Source of the DNA: UBA2040 sp041751955
Lineage (GTDB): Bacteria; Bacteroidota; Bacteroidia; Flavobacteriales_D; Crocinitomicaceae
Assembly (NCBI GenBank): GCA_041751955.1
Contig: JBGSIB010000023.1
Coordinates: 1-51,990 of the forward strand
Reading direction: 5' to 3'
DNA: 51,990 nt
Shown: piece by piece, positions 41,291 through 49,666 of the stretch
How the letters are laid out: each line of letters begins with the position of its first letter
Numbering within the stretch: the first letter of the stretch is position 1
The notes under the pieces: model-generated
What the model was told of the DNA's origin: nothing
The model's input: only the letters and a program-made list of their open reading frames with translations
Database searches by the model: none
Position numbers and translations under genes: made by a program

Positions 41291-42901
41291 ATGAGAGTAA
41301 AGGAGTCTTTTTGGGATAGTAAATGGGCAGACCTTGTCTTCTTTTTACTTGTGATTTTGTTCGCAGTTTTTTATTATGATTCTTTTCTGACAAAAGGACC
41401 ATTTAATATTCATGCATGGCGACAAACGGATTGTCTTTCTTTGGCTCATTTTTACAAAGAAGGCGCATCTTTCTTCAGTCCAGAAATGCACATTCAAATG
41501 GGCGATGGATTGATGAGTGGGAAAACTGCCGGCGAATTTCCAATCTTGTATTATCTGGTAGGTCAAATATGGAAAATTACCGGCGAAAGTTATTTGGTTT
41601 ATCGTGTAGTTTGGCTACTCATTCTTTTATTGGGAATTTTTGCCTTTTACAAAAGTCTTCGCCTTATCCTCCTTGACTGGTTTTGGTCGGCAACTTTATC
41701 ACTTTTATTATTCACCTCCCCTATTTTTATTACTTACGGCGTTAGCTTTTTGACAGACGCTCCCGCATTTTCCTTCGCTTTGATAGCTTGCTATTTTCTC
41801 TTACGGTATTCTCTTTCTGGTCAAAAGAAATTTTTCCTATTGTTTCTCTTTTTTTTCACCATTGTTGGTGGATTGAAAATATCGAGTTTAATTGCATTTA
41901 TCTTTTTCTGCGGAATATTTATTTTTGAATTATTGCCTGTGAAAAGGTTGAAAAGACATCGGATCTTTAAAGGAACATGGCAAGAAGCATTGGGGTTGAC
42001 TACTGTATTTCTTTTAATTTTTTCTTGGTACGCTTATGCAAGTTACTATAATTCCAAACATGGTTTCTTATACACTTTTAACAATATATACCCCTTTAAC
42101 TTAATGAATTCTCGGGATATTTCGGAAATGAAAGCTTCCATTTTAAATTTTACTTCCTATCAAATTTTTAGTCGTTCAATGCTTTTCCTTTTGGCTGCAA
42201 TTGGTCTTGTCAATCTTTTTCTTTGGAAAAAAATGTCGCTACATGCCTACCTTTCCACTCCAATTGTATTCCTTGGTTGCTTCGCCTATTTTTATTTGTG
42301 GGCGCCTTTAATGCACAATCACGACTATTATTATGTAGCCATGTTGATTCTATTTCCGGCTATATTCATTCCTTTCTTTTTCTTTTTGAAAGAACATCAG
42401 AACAAAATTTTTAAAAATAAAATACTCAAGGTTCTTTTCGTTCTCTTTCTGAGTTACAATTTTTTATATGCTTATTCTATTGTCAAATTGCGCACACTTT
42501 CGAAATATGTGAATATAATTTCATTGAATAATCCAGAGTTTTACGATAGAATGGATGTTCTGAATTACGAGAATCAAAATCATATCCGCTTTGAAGACAT
42601 AAAACCATATTTGCGTGAAATTGGGATTCAAGAAAATGACAAAATCATTTCCCTTCCCGATCCTTCATTTAATGTTTCCTTGTACTTAATGAATCAAAAA
42701 GGCTATTCAGGAGTCACAGGAAATATGGACAAAGAATATCTGGAGCGATTTGTCAAAAAAGGTGGAAAATATTTCGTGATTTCGGATTCTACTTTACTAA
42801 ATCATAAAAATCTATCTCCTTTATTGGGCAATAAAATTGGTCAACAAGGCGAAATAAGTATTTATCGTTCAAAACTTCCGACTGACGGAATCATTCCTTA
42901 A
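41291..42901 (+). CDS. Polytopic glycosyltransferase of the PMT/ArnT (GT-C) superfamily
   Basis: 536 residues from ATG 41291 (a TTG nine bases earlier is also in frame), with about ten to eleven hydrophobic segments. The first periplasmic loop contains FNIHAWRQTDCLSLAHFYKEG, with the conserved WRQTD (Asp as catalytic base in GT-C enzymes). A soluble C-terminal region (about 420-536) follows. Such enzymes transfer sugars from polyprenyl-phosphate donors to lipids, glycans or proteins at the outer face of the inner membrane. It lies 11 bases after the C25 gene, so it may be co-transcribed with the secretion genes. Overlaps the convergent gene by 11 bases. Confidence 0.75.
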   Translation: MRVKESFWDSKWADLVFFLLVILFAVFYYDSFLTKGPFNIHAWRQTDCLSLAHFYKEGASFFSPEMHIQMGDGLMSGKTAGEFPILYYLVGQIWKITGESYLVYRVVWLLILLLGIFAFYKSLRLILLDWFWSATLSLLLFTSPIFITYGVSFLTDAPAFSFALIACYFLLRYSLSGQKKFFLLFLFFFTIVGGLKISSLIAFIFFCGIFIFELLPVKRLKRHRIFKGTWQEALGLTTVFLLIFSWYAYASYYNSKHGFLYTFNNIYPFNLMNSRDISEMKASILNFTSYQIFSRSMLFLLAAIGLVNLFLWKKMSLHAYLSTPIVFLGCFAYFYLWAPLMHNHDYYYVAMLILFPAIFIPFFFFLKEHQNKIFKNKILKVLFVLFLSYNFLYAYSIVKLRTLSKYVNIISLNNPEFYDRMDVLNYENQNHIRFEDIKPYLREIGIQENDKIISLPDPSFNVSLYLMNQKGYSGVTGNMDKEYLERFVKKGGKYFVISDSTLLNHKNLSPLLGNKIGQQGEISIYRSKLPTDGIIP

Positions 42902-43406
42902 ACCAATCTTCTTCTCTTCTGCCATTCTCATATACTGGCGGTTCTCCGAAAAAAGTACTGGCATCATCACTTGCTGGATCAGAATAAGGAGATAATAATT
43001 TTTGTTGGTATTCGTGGATTCGTATCCAATAAATTATCCAACAAACAAGTGCAGCAATTGCACAAAAGGGTCCAAGAAAAGGAACGATACCACAAACACT
43101 CAAAACACAGTATGCTATCCCGATATCGGAACCTGGTCGAGCTTCTTTCACTCTAATATTTCGTTTCGTAAACTCCGCTTGAAGTGAGTCTGCCATTTTG
43201 TTGACGACGATGAATCGCCAAACAATACCAAACAATGGAATTAATACCAACCAAACTTGTCCCGGAGGCATTTTCCTGTTTTCCGGACTGACCTTCATCA
43301 AAGTATTTTGCAAAGTGAGTAGGTAAAAAATTGTAGGTATGAGCGCCATTATTATTGCAAAGAAGAAAATTCCTATCACGGCAAAAATTCCATCGACACC
43401 ATTCAT
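42891..43406 (-). CDS. Integral membrane protein of unknown function
   Basis: 171 residues with about four transmembrane segments (about 8-28, 50-68, 95-112, 113-132). The motif PPGQVWLVLIPLFGIVWRFIVVNKMADSL is shared by a set of small Bacteroidota membrane proteins, some resembling DUF4328. It ends with a charged cytoplasmic tail. The last codons overlap the 3' end of the convergent GT-C gene by 11 bases. No function can be proposed from sequence. Confidence 0.65.
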   Translation of the reverse strand: MNGVDGIFAVIGIFFFAIIMALIPTIFYLLTLQNTLMKVSPENRKMPPGQVWLVLIPLFGIVWRFIVVNKMADSLQAEFTKRNIRVKEARPGSDIGIAYCVLSVCGIVPFLGPFCAIAALVCWIIYWIRIHEYQQKLLSPYSDPASDDASTFFGEPPVYENGRREEDWFKE

Positions 43407-43470
43407 AAATATGAGTATAAGTGATTAAATCGTTTTTTTTCTTAAAAGTAATAGAATTTTCAAGCAACAT

Positions 43471-44382
43471 TCATGAACGAGGTAAGAATATCTCAGCGAT
43501 CATGCAACGGGCGCTTCCTCCACCGATGGTTTCAATTGTGGGAATAGACATCGGCAATAATTGACAAGTTTCACGCATAATCGCTTTTTGATTATCGTTT
43601 AAAGCATCAAATGCAGACTGAGACATCACCAAAACATTTCCTTCTTTTCCTTTCAATTCAAGCATATTTCCAGCAAAATTGTTCACTTGTTCTTGGCTAA
43701 TATCGATAATTTTAAGTCCAGTACTTGTTAATGAATCCATTACATTTTTCTTTTCAGTATCATCGGCAATACTTTCCAAACAAACAACGGCAAATTTTTC
43801 AGCAATGCACATCATGACATTGGTATGATAGATTTCTTTTCCGTTTTCATCAACTGAGTAAAAAGAAATGGCTTGATATCCCAAACGCTGACAAACCATT
43901 TTAAAAAGCGCTTCATCCGTTCGAGGAGATAAACATGCGTAAGCTATTTTGTTCAAATGGTCAAAAATAATGCTCCCCGTTCCTTCCAAAAACCAATTCT
44001 CCTTTTCATAGTCTGATAAATCAAGTATCTGTTTGATCTCAAAGGACCTGCTTATGGTTTGAATGATGTCCGGCCGACGTTCATCTCGTCGATTTACCGC
44101 TTTCATTGGATATAAAATCACAATACCATTATTATGAAAAGTGACCCAATTGTTAGGGAATATCGCATCCGGTTTGATAGGTTCCGCTGTGTCTTCGACA
44201 ATTGTAACATCGACTCCAAATTCGATGAGTTTTTGAGCGAATTGGTCGAATTCTTGGAGAATTTTTTCCTGTAAATCTGAATCGGAAATGGCCAATTCGT
44301 TTTGAAAAGCATTTGAAATGGCTGTTTCAAAATTGTAAACAAAATTGGCAGGTCGGACTATAAGGATGGAATTTGTTGGCAT
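43471..44382 (-). CDS. ctlX: Amidinotransferase-fold hydrolase, CtlX-like
   Basis: 303-residue guanidino-group-modifying enzyme: ILIVRPANF at the start, FPNNWVTFHNNG (the usual NxW/H region), PMKAVNRRDERR, LEGTGSIIFD, CLSPRTDEALF. Near the C-terminus GGGSARCMIAEIF has the catalytic Cys293. This matches the family named for Francisella CtlX (citrulline utilisation hydrolase), related to arginine deiminases. It would act in the cytosol on citrulline or a similar substrate. Stands alone between two small uncharacterised genes. Confidence 0.85.
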   Translation of the reverse strand: MPTNSILIVRPANFVYNFETAISNAFQNELAISDSDLQEKILQEFDQFAQKLIEFGVDVTIVEDTAEPIKPDAIFPNNWVTFHNNGIVILYPMKAVNRRDERRPDIIQTISRSFEIKQILDLSDYEKENWFLEGTGSIIFDHLNKIAYACLSPRTDEALFKMVCQRLGYQAISFYSVDENGKEIYHTNVMMCIAEKFAVVCLESIADDTEKKNVMDSLTSTGLKIIDISQEQVNNFAGNMLELKGKEGNVLVMSQSAFDALNDNQKAIMRETCQLLPMSIPTIETIGGGSARCMIAEIFLPRS

Positions 44383-44420
44383 CTGTAATTTAGCTCTATG
44401 AGGATTTAAATTAAAACAAA

Positions 44421-44765
44421 TTAAGAATCAAAAGTCTTGGAAAAAAGTCTGTTAAAATACAATTGTTTGTTGTAAGCATTTAAACGTAAATTCTCGAGGC
44501 GGGCGTCTTTTTTGGACAATTCAATGGCAATGTCATGTATATCAGTCAAATCCTTTTGCGTAAGTGAAGAATTATGGATCAATTCATTTCCTAAGCAAAG
44601 AATCTCTTCATTCAATCCCATTTTGACACTGGCGTGAAATTGGCTCCAAATTTCCGGATAAACCTTTTTCTCTTTTTGTCGAAGACGAGATAGGAAAACT
44701 TGGACAGCAACTATTCCGAGTGCTATCATTAAAATGGTTACAAATATTTCCGCTCCAGTTGACAT
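44421..44765 (-). CDS. Small membrane-anchored protein of unknown function
   Basis: 114 residues. One N-terminal transmembrane helix (IFVTILMIALGIVAVQVFL, about 7-25) is followed by a basic patch RLRQKEKK and a helical soluble domain. No family is recognised. It begins four bases after the thioesterase stop on the same strand, suggesting a two-gene operon. Confidence 0.6.
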   Translation of the reverse strand: MSTGAEIFVTILMIALGIVAVQVFLSRLRQKEKKVYPEIWSQFHASVKMGLNEEILCLGNELIHNSSLTQKDLTDIHDIAIELSKKDARLENLRLNAYNKQLYFNRLFSKTFDS

Positions 44766-44769
44766 TCTT

Positions 44770-45177
44770 TTATTCTACTTCCTCATCACCATTACCCAAG
44801 CGATCCTTTACATATTCGATTTCCGTTTTATTGTGCGGCATGGGTTGACCATCAGGACCCAAATTCACCATGATGATGGTATCAATAGAAATGATCGTAT
44901 TGCGCGTCATCATGTTACGGACTATGCAACACAAAGTAACTGATGTTTTACCAAACTTGACCACGTCCATACCGATTTCAATGATGTCTCCTTGTTTAGC
45001 CTTATCCTGAAAATTGATATCCGAAATAAATTTGGTGACGATTTTTGTATTCTCCAATTGGACAATGGCATAAAGGGCAGCCTCTTCGTCAATCCACTGC
45101 AACAAACGTCCGCCAAACAGGGTTCCGTTTGGATTCAAGTCTTCGGGTTTGACCCATTTTCTGGTATGAAAGCGCAT
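44770..45177 (-). CDS. Acyl-CoA thioesterase (hotdog fold, YciA-like)
   Basis: 135 residues of the acyl-CoA hydrolase group: DLNPNGTLFGGRLLQWIDEEAALYAI contains the usual N-x-x-G-x-x-F-G-G-x-L...D/E active-site helix, then NFQDKAKQGDIIEI and VKFGKTSVTLCC strands. It would hydrolyse acyl-CoA to free acid and CoA in the cytosol. Length is right for a single hotdog domain. Confidence 0.85.
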   Translation of the reverse strand: MRFHTRKWVKPEDLNPNGTLFGGRLLQWIDEEAALYAIVQLENTKIVTKFISDINFQDKAKQGDIIEIGMDVVKFGKTSVTLCCIVRNMMTRNTIISIDTIIMVNLGPDGQPMPHNKTEIEYVKDRLGNGDEEVE

Positions 45178-45283
45178 AAAATTCGTGTTTTCGTAAATTT
45201 AGGGTTTAATTCTGTCGTGTAAACAGACTTTTTTGTGACTATGGAACGTAGAACTTATTGGCTTCAAACTTTTTTCAAGGAAA

Positions 45284-45899
45284 TTAATTCATCAGATTAA
45301 AACGAAATGGCACGGTTACCCAATATAAAATGGGTTTTTCATTTTGGATGGCTGGTGTGAATTTGAGTTCTGCCATATGCTTTTCAACTTCTCTGGTTAA
45401 AACAGGGTGTAGATTCTTTAAAACCTTATGCTTCAAATAATTTCCTTCTTTATCGATAAGTATACGTATGACAACTGTTCCTTCAATACCAGCATCTCTA
45501 GCTATTTGTGGATAGCCAATATTATTTTTTACCTCATCAAAATTTAGTGCTTCAGGTTCTTTTTGAACAAAAACAAAATCGTTTATACTCGGCTCGACTT
45601 CCTCTTTCTGTATTGTTGCAATGACCAGTTCTGTCTCATCTCTTATTTCGCCTACTGGATCAGAAATGTCAATGATTATGTTTCTTTTTTTTTGGAATGC
45701 TGTCGGTGGGTGAATGTTCAGGTTTTTTGTTTGAGTTTATATCCTGATTTACATTTGTTTCAGTTTCAGATATTTCAGCTTTCTCATTTGCCTTCGCAAT
45801 ATCAGCGGGCTTATTTGTTTTGTTTTTCGTAGCTGATTTGCACGAATAGATGAACAAAATTGAAAGCATCAGAGAAAAGTATATTGGATATCTCATCAT
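45284..45899 (-). pseudogene. TonB C-terminal-domain lipoprotein broken by a one-base shift in an A9 tract
   Basis: The frame from 45899 encodes a lipoprotein N-terminus (MMRYPIYFSLMLSILFIYSC) and a charged linker, then stops at 45669 just after ...IPKKKKHNH. Shifting by +1 in the nine-A run (minus strand, + positions 45685-45693) opens a frame that continues to TAA at 45284. This part encodes a full TonB_C domain: NNIGYPQIARDAGIEGTVVIRILIDKEG, EVEKHMAELKFTPA, PILYWVTVPFRFN. With the shift the product is about 204 residues. The conserved domain shows the protein was functional. Causes may be mutation, a sequencing or assembly error, phase variation, or transcriptional slippage. Confidence 0.8.
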
Positions 45900-46076
45900 T
45901 TGATTGAGCTAATAAACTGTTGAGGTTTTCACAAATTGCAAGATACGAACTTTTTTGGGAGCTGAAATTTAAGACCAAAACCAACACCAAATTCTATTTT
46001 TTTCTTATCTTGACTTGCCAAGGTTTTAGAATGCCACCTTAATACTAAAAGTATTCTTATACGATTCAATAAAAAC

Positions 46077-46733
46077 ATGTGTTTTTCAGCAGAAGTAAGT
46101 TTTGGAGCATCCGCCGTGATAACGACTATCGGAGTGGTTTCCTATAAAAAAGCGAACAAAACACCACTTCGGTATATCGCCATGATTCCTATTTTTTTTG
46201 GGATGCAACAGTTTTCCGAAGGTTTTGTTTGGTTGAGTAAATTGTACACTGAATTCGCTGCCTTCGATGGTCTGAGCACGTACACATTTATCTTTTTTGC
46301 CTGGATAATTTGGCCCATTTATATTCCATTCGCCATGTGGAAAAACGAAGCGAATGGCATAAGGAAGAAGACACTTGGTGTCTTTACAATAATTGGTTGT
46401 ATCGTTGCAGCCGGACTGATTTTTTACATGCTGACAAAAGGGATTAAATCCGAAATTCACGGCCACAGCATTCACTACGAATTTGATACAAAGCATCCCT
46501 TGAAATGGTTGATGATTCCACTCTATTTCACTTCTGTCGTGCTGTCAACTGTGGTTTCAAGTGTGACAAAAATGTGGTGGCTCGGCGTGGCGAATACCAT
46601 ACTTTTTAGCCTCACAAAAATTTACATTGCTGATAAAGTGATATCAGTTTGGTGCTTTTTGGCCGCCTTTACTAGTATTTTGATTTTGTATATTATTGTG
46701 CAGGAAAGGAAAAAAAGGCTGATGACTATGTAA
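46077..46733 (+). CDS. DUF6629-like membrane protein
   Basis: 218 residues beginning MCFSAEVSFGASAVITTIGVVSYKKA, the conserved start of this membrane family (CFSA-x-ASF-x-AG). About six or seven hydrophobic segments follow, with the family patch PIFFGMQQFSEGFVWLS (usual Q-x-x-EG-x-VW) near 39-55. Function is unknown. It is the only plus-strand gene in this part of the window. A short inverted repeat AATACT-AAA-AGTATT (46041-46055) lies 22 bases ahead of the start. Confidence 0.75.
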   Translation: MCFSAEVSFGASAVITTIGVVSYKKANKTPLRYIAMIPIFFGMQQFSEGFVWLSKLYTEFAAFDGLSTYTFIFFAWIIWPIYIPFAMWKNEANGIRKKTLGVFTIIGCIVAAGLIFYMLTKGIKSEIHGHSIHYEFDTKHPLKWLMIPLYFTSVVLSTVVSSVTKMWWLGVANTILFSLTKIYIADKVISVWCFLAAFTSILILYIIVQERKKRLMTM

Positions 46734-46981
46734 GAAAAACTTGAAATTCTGTTGATTTTTCACAACCTTTTTCTAGACTATTTAGATATAACTGGCTTCC
46801 AACCTCAAAATTCACGGCCTAAACTTTTAGTCTTCTCAAATTCGCGAATCTTAGAATTATAGAATTATAAAATTTTAGAAGAGGGGAAATAAGTTAGTGT
46901 GTACATTTTGTATAGAATATTGAATTCCGTAGATTATTATAGACCAAAGTCATTTAATCCACGACTTATCTTCCTTACCTT

Positions 46982-47341
46982 TTAAATTATTTCTTGCCCA
47001 AACGTGAGCAAATTGTGGTCTGGATCGAGGATAGCAAATTCTTTTTGTCCCCAAGGTTTTTCTTCTAGTTGACCGCTGGGGTGTATCCAAACTTTATTGT
47101 CGAGAAAATACTGATAGAGTTTGTGAATTTCATCCGTTCGGATGTACACTTGTCCGTAGTTTTCCTTTGGATTGAGGTCTTTGAATTCAAAAAAATGAAT
47201 TTGAACATTGTCTTTTTGAACCATTAGATATCCGTCGAAGTCAGCGCTACCAAATTCCTCGAATCCCAATTTGTTTAAATAGAAATCGCGCGTTGCATTT
47301 TTGTTGCGCATGGGTAACTTAGGATTGACGTTTGTGAGCAT
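46982..47341 (-). CDS. VOC-superfamily protein (bleomycin resistance/glyoxalase-like)
   Basis: 119 residues of the vicinal-oxygen-chelate fold: KLPMRNKNATRDFYLNKLGFEEFG opens the first beta-alpha-beta module. VQIHFFEFKD and EFAILDPDHNLLTFGQE close the second, the latter typical of bleomycin-binding proteins (D-P-x-G/H-N-L). Such proteins bind small molecules or metals; resistance function is only a family label. It is preceded on the minus strand by DinB and the NrtR-like gene. Confidence 0.8.
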   Translation of the reverse strand: MLTNVNPKLPMRNKNATRDFYLNKLGFEEFGSADFDGYLMVQKDNVQIHFFEFKDLNPKENYGQVYIRTDEIHKLYQYFLDNKVWIHPSGQLEEKPWGQKEFAILDPDHNLLTFGQEII

Positions 47342-47407
47342 ATTAATTGTGTTAAACGGAAAATTGTAAACTTACTAAAAATGCATTTCCAAATATTTAA
47401 TATTCGC

Positions 47408-47866
47408 TTAAATGGAACCGTGTTTTTTGATCATTCCGAGCTGTCCTGCGTGATAGGCTGTGTGCGATACAATTCGTCCAAATGCTTCTGCCTTGGTTTT
47501 CGTTCCAAATTCTTTCGTAGTGATAGTTGTTTCCCAATCTGCATCCGTTTGTTGTTCCACGATTGCCTTTAATGCCGAAAATGATTGATCAACATAGGTC
47601 AATATTTCTGACAGTTCCGTCCAATCGCCTGTGTCTTTTTGGTCAATTACCGTTTTTGCAGTGACATGAATGTTTTTGTCGCCAAATACATTTTTGCCAA
47701 AAAGTAATTCTACATCACCGATATGTCGGATGAGAAAGCCGATGGAATTTTGAGCCGGTGTGAGTGTTTTTTTCAAATCTTCTTCGGTCAAGTCGGTCAA
47801 TAAATTCGAGAATCGGGTTCTGGATTCCAACCATAATTCTACTAATATTTCTGTTTTCGATTTCAT
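47408..47866 (-). CDS. DinB-family protein
   Basis: 152-residue four-helix-bundle protein. The three metal-ligand histidines of the DinB/YfiT superfamily are visible: His48 in FLIRHIGD, His135 and His139 in VSHTAYHAGQLG. Members are putative metal-dependent thiol transferases or hydrolases. Its role here is unknown. Encoded 47 bases after the NrtR-like gene, same strand. Confidence 0.85.
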   Translation of the reverse strand: MKSKTEILVELWLESRTRFSNLLTDLTEEDLKKTLTPAQNSIGFLIRHIGDVELLFGKNVFGDKNIHVTAKTVIDQKDTGDWTELSEILTYVDQSFSALKAIVEQQTDADWETTITTKEFGTKTKAEAFGRIVSHTAYHAGQLGMIKKHGSI

Positions 47867-47913
47867 ATTACATGATTTTTTCCTTCGGGTAAAACTTCCT
47901 TTACGCTAAATTT

Positions 47914-48621
47914 TTAAAAATTAAATTGCACATCATCCTTCATTTGGTTGTAATGTGCCTTGTCGAAGGTATAAAGTTCAGGTGGACGACCCGCGTGACG
48001 CGCTGTTTCGCGGTATCTACCTGTGGGATGGATGAGCGTACTTTTACGGATTTGTTTTCTAAAATTTGGCGCATCCACCTTAGTTGAAAAGGCTTGTTCG
48101 TAAATCGAAATTACTTCAGAAAGGATGAATTCCTTCGGCAACAGTTCAAACACCGTTGGATGCCTCAGCAATCCTTTGCGAAAGCGCTTCATGACAGATT
48201 TAAAAATCTGATTGTGATCATAACCCATGGCCGGAATATTGTCTAAAGTATGCCATTGCAAACCTTCTAAAAAATTAGGGTCAAAACGTTCCCAAGGCAT
48301 TAGACCATAATACGCAAAAGTCACTACTCTTCCCAAAGGGTGACGTCCTACATCTGAAAAGGCGATAAGTTGTTTGGTGTAAAAATTATCAAAGCCCAAA
48401 GTGTTTTGCAAAAGCATTTTCATGGCTTTGTCTGTATCTTCATTGGGCAACATTAATTTACCAATTAGTCCCAATTCAGCATTAATCGGCTCGTCGTTTT
48501 TTTCTTGGAGCAAAACTTTCAATTGCCCTTCGTGAAAAGTAAAAATGACAATATCGACCGAAAATGCCCCACGAAAAAAGTCGTTTATCGTAATGTTTTG
48601 ATTGGAGGGCGTTTTTGCCAT
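47914..48621 (-). CDS. NrtR-like transcriptional regulator with degenerate Nudix domain
   Basis: 235 residues. The N-terminal Nudix fold (about 15-145: FSVDIVIFTFHEGQLKVLLQEK, LMLPNEDTDKAMKMLLQNTLGF) is joined to a C-terminal winged helix (about 150-235: LLPKEFILSEVISIYEQAF, FRKQIRKSTLIHPTGRYRETARHAGRPPELY). The Nudix box should read GxPGGxxE...REL-EET, but the key glutamates are absent (KMLLQNT), so hydrolysis is unlikely. This is the NrtR layout, in which the Nudix part binds a nucleotide ligand such as ADP-ribose. Classical NrtR controls NAD or pentose genes; none lie nearby. Confidence 0.8.
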   Translation of the reverse strand: MAKTPSNQNITINDFFRGAFSVDIVIFTFHEGQLKVLLQEKNDEPINAELGLIGKLMLPNEDTDKAMKMLLQNTLGFDNFYTKQLIAFSDVGRHPLGRVVTFAYYGLMPWERFDPNFLEGLQWHTLDNIPAMGYDHNQIFKSVMKRFRKGLLRHPTVFELLPKEFILSEVISIYEQAFSTKVDAPNFRKQIRKSTLIHPTGRYRETARHAGRPPELYTFDKAHYNQMKDDVQFNF

Positions 48622-48731
48622 TTTCTAGGAACCTTGTTTCTTTCAAAGATACAAGTATTGAGGTTTAATACAGCTAAAAAAACCAAGAATTCCCGTATTT
48701 AAAAATAGATGTAAATTTAAATATCTCCTCG

Positions 48732-49499
48732 CTAATTTTTCTTCTTCTTTTTCTTCTTTTTCTTCTTCTTTTTCTCATTTCCACCTTCCTCTGCATCGTC
48801 AAAATTGAGGTCGCCAAACATGGTTTTGGTCGCATGTTGAATTTGAAAGTAAAAATTCGTTTTTCCTTTCTCACCTGTTTCGCCATCTGTCCAGGTCATC
48901 TCAAGTATATCGACAAAGTTCCCGTTCTTATCACTACCAGAACCCATGTTTCCAATTCCACCTTCCAAAAACTTACGTATAAAATTTTGACCGTCAGCAG
49001 GCCCTAAGGCAAAAAAAGCCGTTTCTGGTGTCAAACCATCACCACTACGCCCCATGGCAGACATTATTTTTTCAAATTTCCACATATAGAATTCAGAGCT
49101 GTCCATTTGCTCCAATTTATAAAAAGCATACGATTTTTCAACCAAAGCTTGCTGACTCAATGGCACTTCTGCCAAAAAAGAGTTACACATGTCAAGCGCT
49201 TCTTTATACTTTCCGCTGCCATTAAGCGAATATATCTCTCGCTCCGTGGATAAATAACTGTAGGGTGTAAAATATTTGTTGTCCGTAAATCCAATCATCA
49301 AAACTAGAACTTCGTAATCGGAAAGTGATACATCATTGACTTGAAAACGCATCAAGAGATTATTATAGTGGAAATCGCTTTTGCTATCCTTGGTTTTTGC
49401 TAAAATATTTTTGTAGTCGCGGTTGTAATCAAAATCGAATTCTTGTGCCCAAAAGGGCAAGGAAATACCAAGGAGAAAAACGGATAAAATTAGTTTCAT
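48732..49499 (-). CDS. DUF4919-like secreted protein with polylysine tail
   Basis: 255 residues from ATG 49499 (an ATG six bases upstream adds MH). Signal peptide MKLILSVFLLGISLPFWAQ, then FDFDYNRDYKNILAKTKD...YNNLLMRFQVNDVSLSDYEVLVLMIGFTDNKYFTPY. That stretch is the DUF4919 pattern, with helical repeats (SGKYKEALDMCNSFLAEVPLSQQALVEKSYAFYKL) resembling a TPR pair. The protein ends in a run of twelve lysines and a final Asn, encoded by AAG/AAA repeats (48735-48770), that looks like a slippage-prone tract rather than a conserved feature. Function unknown. Confidence 0.75.
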   Translation of the reverse strand: MKLILSVFLLGISLPFWAQEFDFDYNRDYKNILAKTKDSKSDFHYNNLLMRFQVNDVSLSDYEVLVLMIGFTDNKYFTPYSYLSTEREIYSLNGSGKYKEALDMCNSFLAEVPLSQQALVEKSYAFYKLEQMDSSEFYMWKFEKIMSAMGRSGDGLTPETAFFALGPADGQNFIRKFLEGGIGNMGSGSDKNGNFVDILEMTWTDGETGEKGKTNFYFQIQHATKTMFGDLNFDDAEEGGNEKKKKKKKKKKKKN

Positions 49500-49666
49500 G
49501 TGCATAATTTAAAGTTTCAAAAGACCAATTAAATGATTAACTATGAATTTTCAATGCTTTCTTACCATTAAAATTGTTCACATCATCCGCTAATTCGTCT
49601 AAATATTTTTTCAGGTGAAAATTGTTAAACGATTTGTCTAACCAGCAACTTTTACTTCCAACTTTC

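Noticed and set aside
45669..45899. 76-residue lipoprotein as a complete gene
   Set aside because: The TonB C-terminal domain continues in the next frame from the A9 tract, so the short frame is only the first part of a broken or slippage-dependent gene.
46780..46900. AT-rich stretch with repeated GAATTATA units considered as a terminator or small RNA
   Set aside because: Only imperfect A/T pairing, no G+C stem and no T-tract of note; nothing else is seen in the 248-base gap 46734-46981.
48738..48772. Repeat of TTC/TTT triplets considered as a microsatellite or CRISPR-like array
   Set aside because: It is in frame and encodes the polylysine end of the DUF4919-like protein; no spacer structure.
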